DNA from: Castellaniella ginsengisoli
GTDB taxonomy: Bacteria > Pseudomonadota > Gammaproteobacteria > Burkholderiales > Burkholderiaceae_B
Direction: 5' to 3' (one strand)
NCBI RefSeq assembly: GCF_039523235.1
Contig: NZ_BAAAEX010000006.1
DNA length: 64,000 nt
The stretch's first letter is position 1. Every line of letters begins with the position of its first letter. The translations under genes and the position numbers were made by a program. The notes below the pieces were generated by a model. It did not search any database. It saw nothing but the letters and a program-made list of their open reading frames with translations, and had not been told where the DNA came from. Below, in pieces: positions 45,820 to 52,522 of the stretch.

Positions 45820-46642
45820 TCGACTTCGGGTCGAGCAGGTCGCGCACGCCGTCGCCCACGAGGTTGCAGGCCAGCGCCGTCACCAGGATCGCGCAGCCCG
45901 GCGTTACGGTGTACCACCATTGGTCCAGCAGGAAGTTGCGGCCCGTGGCCACCATGGCGCCCCATTCGGCCGTGGGCTGCTGGGCACCCAAGCCGATGAA
46001 GCCCAGCGCCGCCGCCATGAGGATCGCGCCGCCGATGTCCAGCGTGGCCTGCACCACGATGGGCGAGGCCGCGTTGCGCGCCACGTGCCAGCGCACCACG
46101 TGGCGCCGCGTCGCGCCGAACGTCCAGGCGGCCTGGACGTAGGGCATCTCGCGGATGCCCAGTGTCTGGCCGCGCGCCAGCCGCACATAGAATGGGATGC
46201 GCACCAGCGTGATCGCCAGCATCGCATTGAACAGGCTGGGCCCCAGCGCCGCCGCCAGCGCCATGATCAGCACCAGCGAGGGCACCGACAGCACCACGTC
46301 CATGGCCCGCATGATCAGACTGTCGAGACGGCCGCCCACAATCCCGGAAAAACAGCCGATGACCGCCCCGGCCAGGCTGGCGCAGCCGGCGACGAACAGC
46401 CCCACCCCGATGGATTGGCGCCCGCCATGGAGGACGCGGCTGAAGATGTCCCGCCCGACCTCGTCGGTGCCGAACCAGTGCGCCGCCGACGGCGCCGCCA
46501 GCCGGTGCACCAGATCGATGCGTTCGGGATCGTAGGGCGCCACCCAATCCGCCAGAATGACGGCCAGCCCCACCGCCGCCAGGATGGCAAGCCCCAGCAG
46601 CATCAACGGATTGCGGCGCAACTGGTACAGCAGATAGCGCAT
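45809..46642 (-). CDS. ddpC: Dipeptide ABC transporter permease (DdpC/DppC type)
   Basis: The 277-residue inner-membrane permease has an N-terminal helix (LMLLGLAILAAVGLAVILAD), then HWFGTDEVGRDIFSRVLHGG, which is the DppC/OppC signature. The EAA loop is near residues 167-193 (AAWTFGATRRHVVRWHVARN). The start overlaps the ddpB stop. Works as a heterodimer with DdpB. Confidence 0.93.
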   Translation of the reverse strand: MRYLLYQLRRNPLMLLGLAILAAVGLAVILADWVAPYDPERIDLVHRLAAPSAAHWFGTDEVGRDIFSRVLHGGRQSIGVGLFVAGCASLAGAVIGCFSGIVGGRLDSLIMRAMDVVLSVPSLVLIMALAAALGPSLFNAMLAITLVRIPFYVRLARGQTLGIREMPYVQAAWTFGATRRHVVRWHVARNAASPIVVQATLDIGGAILMAAALGFIGLGAQQPTAEWGAMVATGRNFLLDQWWYTVTPGCAILVTALACNLVGDGVRDLLDPKSRAA

Positions 46643-47664
46643 CAGCCGACCCCCCGGATGCGCGGGTCGAGCCGCCGGTACAGCAGGTCCACCAGCAGGT
46701 TCAGGATCACATAGGCGAAGGACACCACCACGGCAAAACCCATCACGGCCGGGAAATCCAGGGCCTGGATCGAATCCACCACATAGGCGCCCATGCCCGG
46801 CCAGCCGAACACGGTTTCCGTCAGCACCGCCCCGTACAGCAGGTCGCCCAGCGCCAGGCCCAGCACGGTCACCGACGGGATCAAGGCATTGGGCAAGGCG
46901 TGCCGCACCACCACGACCCAGGGGCTCAGGCCATAGGCGCGGGCGGTGCGGACGTAGTCCTCGCCCAATTGTTCCAGCATGGACGAACGCACCTGTCTGG
47001 CCACCACCCCCAGGTGCACGAAGCCCAACGTCAGCGCGGGCAGGATCATGTGCTCCAGCGCGCTGCGCCAGACGGCCCAGTCGCCCGCCACCGCCGCGTC
47101 GATCAGGTACAGGCCGGTGAGGCCGGGCGGAGGCGTCAGGCCCTGGTCGATGCGCCCGCCCCCCGGCAGCCAGCCCAGCTCGCCGTAGAACACCACGATC
47201 AGGCCCAGCCCCAGCCAGAAGGCCGGGGTGGAAATCCCCGTGACCGCCAGCGTGCGGGCCACATGATCGATGAAGCGGTTGCGGTAGACGGCCGAGAGCA
47301 CGCCCAGCGGGATGCCCAGCAGCGTCGCCAGCATCAAGGCCACCAGCGCCAGCTCCAGGGTGGCGGGAAAGAATGCGACGATGTCCTGCAGCACCGGCCG
47401 GTGCGTGCGGATCGAGGTGCCGAGATCGCCCTGCAGCAACTGCCCCATGTAGCGCAGGTACTGCTGCGGCAGGGGCAGGTCCAGGCCCAACTGCGCGCGG
47501 ATATGGGCGACGATTTCCGGCGTGGCGCGGTCGCCCGCCACCAGCCGGGCCGGGTCGCCGGGCACCAGGTGCGAAATGGTGAAGGTGATCAGGGACACCC
47601 CGATCACCACCCAGACCAGGCTGGCCAGCCGCCGGCGCACCACGGACAGCCAGGACACGTTCAT
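46642..47664 (-). CDS. ddpB: Dipeptide ABC transporter permease (DdpB/DppB type)
   Basis: The 340-residue permease starts with a helix (LASLVWVVIGVSLITFTISH) followed by the DppB signature LVPGDPARL. The EAA loop is near residues 235-260 (TARAYGLSPWVVVVRHALPN), and VLGLALGDLLYGAVLTETVF follows. It is separated from the binding-protein gene by a short junction with a hairpin-like CCCCCTGGGG. Confidence 0.93.
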   Translation of the reverse strand: MNVSWLSVVRRRLASLVWVVIGVSLITFTISHLVPGDPARLVAGDRATPEIVAHIRAQLGLDLPLPQQYLRYMGQLLQGDLGTSIRTHRPVLQDIVAFFPATLELALVALMLATLLGIPLGVLSAVYRNRFIDHVARTLAVTGISTPAFWLGLGLIVVFYGELGWLPGGGRIDQGLTPPPGLTGLYLIDAAVAGDWAVWRSALEHMILPALTLGFVHLGVVARQVRSSMLEQLGEDYVRTARAYGLSPWVVVVRHALPNALIPSVTVLGLALGDLLYGAVLTETVFGWPGMGAYVVDSIQALDFPAVMGFAVVVSFAYVILNLLVDLLYRRLDPRIRGVG

Positions 47665-47697
47665 GTCGCCCCCTGGGGACGGCCCGGCGCGTTCATC

Positions 47698-49260
47698 TTA
47701 TTTGGTCATGTCGGCGACGTTGAAGACGCGTTCCAGCATGGGGTTGAAGACGAACCCCTTGACGCCCGCCCCCAGCCCGACCTGGTAGTTCTTCTGATAC
47801 AGGTAGGCGTAGGCCGCGTCCTTCACGACCTGCTCCTGGACTTGCTTGTAGAGCGCCACGCGCCGATCCTGGTCGCTGAGCGTCGCGGCTTCGCGCAGCC
47901 ACTGGTCCACCTGGCCGTTGGCATAGAAAGAGCGGTTGCCCGCCAGACCCTTCTTGTCCGAATCGAACCAATAGCTGGTGAACATATAGGGGTCGGCGAA
48001 ATCCGGACTCCAGTTGCCGATGGAGATGTCGAAATTGCCCTGGCCAAGATTTTCACGCAGGGTGGCGTTGGCCAGTTTTTCGAGCTTGACCGGAATCCCG
48101 ACGGCGGACAGGTTGGCCTGCACCGTCAGGGCGATGGGCTCCCAGGCGGGATCCTGGGTGGAATAGCGCAGCAACAGCGGCGACTTCACCCCGCCGGCCT
48201 TTTCGACCAGCGCCTTGGCCGCCGCCATATCTTGCCTGGGTTGAGGCAGCGCGGCGTCATGCCCCCACATGCCCTCGGGAATCGGGCCGCGCATCTGCTT
48301 GGCCTGCCCCATCATGATGCCGTCCACGATGCCCTGGTAATCCAGCGCGGCCACCACGGCGCGGCGCAGATCGGCATTTTGCAACGGCCCCTGGGCGTTG
48401 TTCAGGTACAGATAGGTCACCCGCAGCGACGGGAATTCCGCCACGCGCACGGCGTCGTCCTTTTTCAAGGCCTGGAGCTGGTCCACCGGCAGTTCCTCGG
48501 CCACGTCCAGATCGCCCTTCTGCAACTGCAGGCGGCGCGCCGACGACTCGGGCACGATCTTGACCACGAATTTGTCCAGCGTCGGTTTCCGGGAGCCCGC
48601 ATAGTGCGAATTGCGCTCCAGCACGAGCGACTGCCCCTTCTGCCAGGACACCAGTCGATAAGGCCCCGAGCCGGCGGTATGGCCCGACAGCCAGGCATCG
48701 GCGTCGTCGCGCTGCATCGCCTTGGGATTGACGATGGACGCGCCGTTGTTGGCCAGCGTATAGAGGAAAGGCGCAAAAGGCTTCTGCAGGGTGAAGCGCA
48801 CGGTCCGGGCGTCCACCGCCTCGATCTTCATGTCGGCGGGAAACGCCTCGGACGGCCCCTGCTTCTTGGCCAGCAACCGCTCGAAGGATTGCTTCACCGC
48901 CCCGGCATCCACGGGCGAGCCGTCCGCGAACCGCTGGCCATCGTGCAGCTTGAACGTCCAGACCAGGCTGTCCGGCGACGCCGACCAACTGGCCGCCAGA
49001 TCGCCCTCGACCTCGGTCGAACCCTGGCCATCGACCTGCTTGTAGCGCATCAGGCGCTGATACGCAGGGTAGGTGACAGTCCAGTCGTTGTTGTCGATCG
49101 TGACGGCCGGATCCAGGGTCTGGGGATCGGCCGGCTTGCCGATCACCAGCGTGTCGGCCGGCGTCGCCGCCAACGCCCCGCCCGCCAGGGCCCAGGCCCC
49201 CACACCCAACGCCGCCGCCATCAGGGCGCGGCGGATTCCTGCTCGAATCGTGGATTGCAT
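47698..49260 (-). CDS. ddpA: Periplasmic dipeptide-binding protein (DdpA/DppA type)
   Basis: The 520-residue SBP_bac_5 protein binds peptides for the ddp importer. It has a signal peptide (MQSTIRAGIRRALMAAALGV, cleaved near residue 31 after GGALA). The mature start is DTLVIGKPADPQTLDPAVTI, then YQRLMRYK and LVWTFKLHDGQRFADGSPV. The start at 49260 has GGAGG 4 bases upstream. Linkage to a D-Ala-D-Ala dipeptidase suggests D-alanyl-D-alanine or other cell-wall dipeptides as substrate. Confidence 0.92.
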   Translation of the reverse strand: MQSTIRAGIRRALMAAALGVGAWALAGGALAATPADTLVIGKPADPQTLDPAVTIDNNDWTVTYPAYQRLMRYKQVDGQGSTEVEGDLAASWSASPDSLVWTFKLHDGQRFADGSPVDAGAVKQSFERLLAKKQGPSEAFPADMKIEAVDARTVRFTLQKPFAPFLYTLANNGASIVNPKAMQRDDADAWLSGHTAGSGPYRLVSWQKGQSLVLERNSHYAGSRKPTLDKFVVKIVPESSARRLQLQKGDLDVAEELPVDQLQALKKDDAVRVAEFPSLRVTYLYLNNAQGPLQNADLRRAVVAALDYQGIVDGIMMGQAKQMRGPIPEGMWGHDAALPQPRQDMAAAKALVEKAGGVKSPLLLRYSTQDPAWEPIALTVQANLSAVGIPVKLEKLANATLRENLGQGNFDISIGNWSPDFADPYMFTSYWFDSDKKGLAGNRSFYANGQVDQWLREAATLSDQDRRVALYKQVQEQVVKDAAYAYLYQKNYQVGLGAGVKGFVFNPMLERVFNVADMTK

Positions 49261-49359
49261 ATCGCCTCCGTCCAATGAAAGAATCATCGGCGGGACGCCC
49301 GGCCCCCCACGGGGCCATGCCCGCCTGCAGGTCGGGCCCGCGCGGGACCGGCTTTCCGA

Positions 49360-49917
49360 TCAGCCCGCGACGACCCTGACCATCTCGCTCTCCGGCAGTA
49401 ACGCATATTCCTGCGCGCCGGGCAATTCGTAATGCCACCATTCCGTCGGGATCGAGCAGAACCCGGCCTGCAGCATGATGCCCAGCAGCATGTGGCGGTT
49501 GCGCTGCGCGTCGGGCGGCAGGTCGTCGCGGTCATGGTGCGACTGGTCGCGCATGTCGTCGAAACCGGTGCCCATGTCCAGCGGCGCGCCGCCCGCATCG
49601 ATCAGACCAACATCCACCGCCACGCCGCGCGTGTGGTTCGACCCAAGCGAGGCATCGGCGATGTAGCGAGGATCGGGCAGCATCCGCCAGAACACCGCCT
49701 GGGCCGCCGCCGGGCGGTAGGCGTCGTAGACGACCAGGCCCAGGCCCGCGCGGCGGGCGGCGCGGGCCGCCCGAAGCAGGCAATCCGCCGCCGCCGGGCG
49801 CAGCGCGCAGCGGGCGCCGGGGGCATACACCGGGCGCCCGGCCAGGTTGTCGGGTGTGGCGTAGGCCAGCGCGATGCGCAGGCCGTCGGTTTCAGTGAGC
49901 GCTATCAGATCCGGCAT
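49360..49917 (-). CDS. ddpX: D-alanyl-D-alanine dipeptidase (DdpX/VanX family)
   Basis: The 185-residue zinc enzyme splits D-Ala-D-Ala. All VanX-family catalytic positions are visible: Arg68 in YDAYRP, zinc ligands His95 and Asp102 in SNHTRGVAVDV, catalytic Glu159 and zinc ligand His162 in EWWHYEL. No signal peptide is seen, so it acts in the cytoplasm on imported dipeptide. It is the first gene of a set in the same order as E. coli ddpXABCDF. It is not a resistance gene by itself: no vanHA genes are present. The start is ATG 49917; TAGAAT (minus, 49990-49995) may be the -10. Confidence 0.93.
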   Translation of the reverse strand: MPDLIALTETDGLRIALAYATPDNLAGRPVYAPGARCALRPAAADCLLRAARAARRAGLGLVVYDAYRPAAAQAVFWRMLPDPRYIADASLGSNHTRGVAVDVGLIDAGGAPLDMGTGFDDMRDQSHHDRDDLPPDAQRNRHMLLGIMLQAGFCSIPTEWWHYELPGAQEYALLPESEMVRVVAG

Positions 49918-50066
49918 GCGTGCCCCTGCCTGCCCCGGCCGGCGCAGGCGGCGCCGCATCGGCCCAGGCTCATGGGATGTGGGACAGACATTCTACCGAT
50001 ATTCCGGGCGGTTTCCACTGCCTACCCTCATCCTTTTGAGGAAGACCTGTTCAACCACAACGAGAT

Positions 50067-50561
50067 TCAATCCACTGCCAAATCCAAGCCTTGCTGACCG
50101 CCTTCGTTGAAGGCGCAGGCATCAAACCCATCCGCCAACGCAATGGCATGAATCCGACACCGTTCCAAAACCTTCAGACGATCACAGTATTTGAGCAGCG
50201 TAGATCTGTCTTCCGTCAGGATATAGGGGATTTTTTCGTGACAAGCCTGGGCGATCAACTTGACATCGTCGCGCGCCACCCGGCGCGACACACCAGACTT
50301 ATGCGGGTTAAGATCGCCCCACAAGGCGCCCGCCACCTGGCCATGGGGCACGCTGAATGGAATGGGCCGGAAATTCCTGAGCGGAAGATCTGTAATCGGC
50401 TGCTTCACGCCAAACTCGGCTGCCACAATGGCCGAAAAATACATGGGTATCTGTTGTCCCAGAAGAAGCCGGTAGTACCGGACCGCCACGCGATGGTTCG
50501 GCCGGGATCCATCCACCAAAGAAATGAGGAAACTGGTGTCGAGAAGGACCGACGCCGTCAT
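50067..50561 (-). CDS. PIN-domain toxin-like ribonuclease (VapC family)
   Basis: The 164-residue PIN-domain protein keeps the acidic metal-binding set: Asp8 in LLDTSFLISL, Glu49 in SAIVAAEFG, Asp98/99 in RDDVKLIAQA and Asp118 in LTEDRSTL. These residues define Mg-dependent RNases such as VapC toxins. Its ATG overlaps the stop of the upstream 257-residue gene (ATGA). That is the usual toxin-antitoxin layout, but the partner is far larger than normal antitoxins. Toxin function is inferred. Confidence 0.83.
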   Translation of the reverse strand: MTASVLLDTSFLISLVDGSRPNHRVAVRYYRLLLGQQIPMYFSAIVAAEFGVKQPITDLPLRNFRPIPFSVPHGQVAGALWGDLNPHKSGVSRRVARDDVKLIAQACHEKIPYILTEDRSTLLKYCDRLKVLERCRIHAIALADGFDACAFNEGGQQGLDLAVD

Positions 50562-51331
50562 GCCCCACCATTTCTCAGGTCGTCCAGCCAGGCCGTCACA
50601 TCAGAAACACCCGACCATGCGGTAGTCCCCCGCCGCACCATGGCCTCAAACTCCGCATCGTCGTAAACAGGCTGGTGCGATTCGAACGAGAGCAGCTTCG
50701 GATCCCGGATCGCGCCGGTCAGCAGATTTTCCTCGGCTGCAATATGCAGCAAGGCATGACGATACAGACGATTCTGTTCTTCTCGGGCCAACAGACCCTG
50801 CTCGGCCGATATTTTCAACACCATGCCATCATCCATTTCCAAGTGGATGTTAGCCTTGATCTTGCCCCCCCAATCCACAATGCGGCCATAGACATATTTC
50901 TCGATTGCCACCCATGGATCCTCGGCCCTGCGAAAATCCGTCTCATGGCTGATATGCCAGTGTCGACGTTCGTCGACGTCCGCGACCCGATACACACGGT
51001 GGGGGTTCTGTTGTGAGGATGCCTGCCAGCGCTCTATCACGGCCGCCCGTTTTGGGTCGATCCGGCCCAGCGCATCCGGGTTTTCAAGTTGAGCGAGATC
51101 CGCCCACAATGCCGTGGCCGCTATAAGCCCGGTCGCCACCAAGGCCAGAGAGCCATCTTCCACCGATACCAGCACCTCTGCCGGATCGACATCCCTGGAG
51201 GATCCACGCAAAAACTCGGTCACGTCCTTCTGGAACTCTCCGAGCAAGCTCAAAGGCACGTGCTTGAGCCCGACCTCGACATCATTGATGCGGTCGCTCA
51301 CGGCAAAGCGAAGGACATTGAGCGGTTCCAT
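50558..51331 (-). CDS. Unknown protein paired with the PIN toxin (antitoxin candidate)
   Basis: The 257-residue protein has no family I can name. The N-terminal region (~1-75) has strand-helix elements (LKHVPLSLLGEFQKDVTEFL). A hydrophobic Ala-rich segment follows at ~60-85 (GSLALVATGLIAATALWADL). The middle third is mixed (WVAIEKYVYGRIVDWGGKIK, then MVLKISAEQGLLAREEQNRL). The acidic C-terminus (YDDAEFEAMVRRGTTAW, then DVTAWLDDLRNGG) could bind and block a PIN active site, as VapB tails do. ATG 51331 is chosen; GTG 51337 is possible. No ribosome site is seen, and a predicted promoter would give a leaderless mRNA. Confidence 0.75.
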   Translation of the reverse strand: MEPLNVLRFAVSDRINDVEVGLKHVPLSLLGEFQKDVTEFLRGSSRDVDPAEVLVSVEDGSLALVATGLIAATALWADLAQLENPDALGRIDPKRAAVIERWQASSQQNPHRVYRVADVDERRHWHISHETDFRRAEDPWVAIEKYVYGRIVDWGGKIKANIHLEMDDGMVLKISAEQGLLAREEQNRLYRHALLHIAAEENLLTGAIRDPKLLSFESHQPVYDDAEFEAMVRRGTTAWSGVSDVTAWLDDLRNGGA

Positions 51332-51337
51332 ATCCAC

Positions 51338-51366
51338 ATTCTAGGCTCAAGCAGGTCCGGCGTCAG
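51338..51366 (-). promoter_or_regulatory. Promoter giving a leaderless mRNA for the PIN pair
   Basis: On the minus strand, CTGACG (51361-51366) and TAGAAT (51338-51343) are spaced by 17 bases. Transcription would start about at the ATG (51331), leaving no leader, which agrees with the missing Shine-Dalgarno. Confidence 0.5.
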
Positions 51367-51447
51367 TCAAACGGTGCGACATGATTGGCGCGATCCCCAG
51401 CATTTTCACTGTTAAGCGCTCTCCATCGGCCGCCCATGGTGCACTCC

Positions 51448-51464
51448 GGCACCGCATTGATGCA
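51448..51464. promoter_or_regulatory. NtrC-like enhancer site
   Basis: GGCACC-GCATT-GATGCA matches 10 of 12 defined positions of the NtrC consensus TGCACC-N5-GGTGCA. It lies about 140 bases upstream of the sigma-54 promoter, a normal enhancer distance. A second palindrome, GGTGC-N6-GCACC, overlaps it at 51438-51453. Confidence 0.55.
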
Positions 51465-51598
51465 GGCGCGCCCCACCCGCGACCTGTGCGGTCGGCCCGC
51501 ACCGGGGCCGTTTCCCGTCTCCCGGATGCCGGCGCCGGGCTCCGCCGCCCAGGCGCAGCGCGCTTTGCACCCGACCGCCCCGGCACGGCCGGAAAAGT

Positions 51599-51613
51599 TG
51601 GCACATGAATTGC
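51599..51613 (+). promoter_or_regulatory. Sigma-54 (RpoN) promoter of the nir operon
   Basis: TGGCACATGAATTGC is an exact match to the sigma-54 -24/-12 consensus TGGCAC-N5-TTGC. It lies 41 bases before the nirC start, in the 323-bp gap (51332-51654) after the PIN pair. With the upstream NtrC-like site it implies induction under nitrogen limitation. Confidence 0.9.
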
Positions 51614-51654
51614 TTAACCCTGAATGACCACCTTTCATCGACAGGGAGCGCATC

Positions 51655-52497
51655 ATGTATGACTACACCATCGACGGCTTCGTGAAAGCCGCCAACGCCA
51701 AACTCGAGATGCTGCGCCGCGCGCCGCACGGATTCTTCGTGGGCTGCATGCTGGCCGGCGCCTACATCGGCCTGGGCATCCTGCTGATCCTCAGCCTCGG
51801 CAGCTATGTGCCGCCGGACGTCCGCCCGCTTGTCATGGGCGCCACGTTCGGCATCGCGCTGATCCTGGTCGTCATCGCCGGCGCGGAACTGTTCACCGGC
51901 CACACCATGGTCATGGCGCTGCGCCGCTACCGGGGCCAGGGCAGTTGGGCCGAGGCCTGGTCGGTCCTGGGCGTGAGCTGGGTGGGCAATCTGTGCGGCG
52001 CCGCCGTGCTGACGGGGCTGTTCGTCATGGGAGGCGGCGGCGGCCTGCTGAGCGACCCCCAGGGCCTGCTCATGAGCACCGCCGCCCACAAGATGAACGG
52101 CTCCGCCGCCAGCCTGTTCGCCCGCGCCGTGCTGTGCAACTGGCTGGTCTGCCTGGCGGTCTGGATGTCCGCCCGCGTGTCTTCCGACAGCGCGCGCTGC
52201 ATCGTCATCTTCTGGTGCCTGATGGCCTTCATCGCCAGCGGCTACGAGCACAGCGTGGCCAACATGACCCTGCTGCTGCTGGCCCTGGCCGGCAACCACC
52301 CAGACACCGTCAGCCTGGCCGGCATGGCCTGGAACCTGAGCTGGGTGACGCTGGGCAATATCGTGGGCGGCGCCGTCTTCGTCGCCGGCGCCTACCGTGC
52401 CGCCTCGCCAGCCCGCGCCGGGCAGGCCGTCCTCTCTGCATCAGGCCGCGAACCCGCCGCCCGGCCTTCCCTGGACACGCCCGTCTCGCGTCCCTGA
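51655..52497 (+). CDS. nirC: Formate/nitrite transporter NirC
   Basis: The 280-residue FNT-family channel brings nitrite in for NirBD. Six membrane helices are visible. Conserved features include GFFVGCMLAGAYIGLGILLI, the selectivity region AGAELFTGHTMVMALRRY, VGNLCGAAVLTGLFVMGG, CNWLVCLAVWMS and GYEHSVANM. The C-terminal ~30 residues are a polar tail. GGGAG lies upstream of ATG 51655. First gene of the nitrite/siroheme operon. Confidence 0.95.
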   Translation: MYDYTIDGFVKAANAKLEMLRRAPHGFFVGCMLAGAYIGLGILLILSLGSYVPPDVRPLVMGATFGIALILVVIAGAELFTGHTMVMALRRYRGQGSWAEAWSVLGVSWVGNLCGAAVLTGLFVMGGGGGLLSDPQGLLMSTAAHKMNGSAASLFARAVLCNWLVCLAVWMSARVSSDSARCIVIFWCLMAFIASGYEHSVANMTLLLLALAGNHPDTVSLAGMAWNLSWVTLGNIVGGAVFVAGAYRAASPARAGQAVLSASGREPAARPSLDTPVSRP

Positions 52498-52522
52498 ATC
52501 CGCCGATTTCCTGGAGTGCAGC

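Noticed and set aside
46900..49278. Forward frame of about 790 codons across ddpB-ddpA
   Set aside because: Antisense to permease and binding-protein genes with clear signatures.
49360..49917. Vancomycin-resistance gene vanX
   Set aside because: Catalytic residues match, but the gene heads a dipeptide-import operon and no vanH/vanA genes are present; this is the ddpX type.
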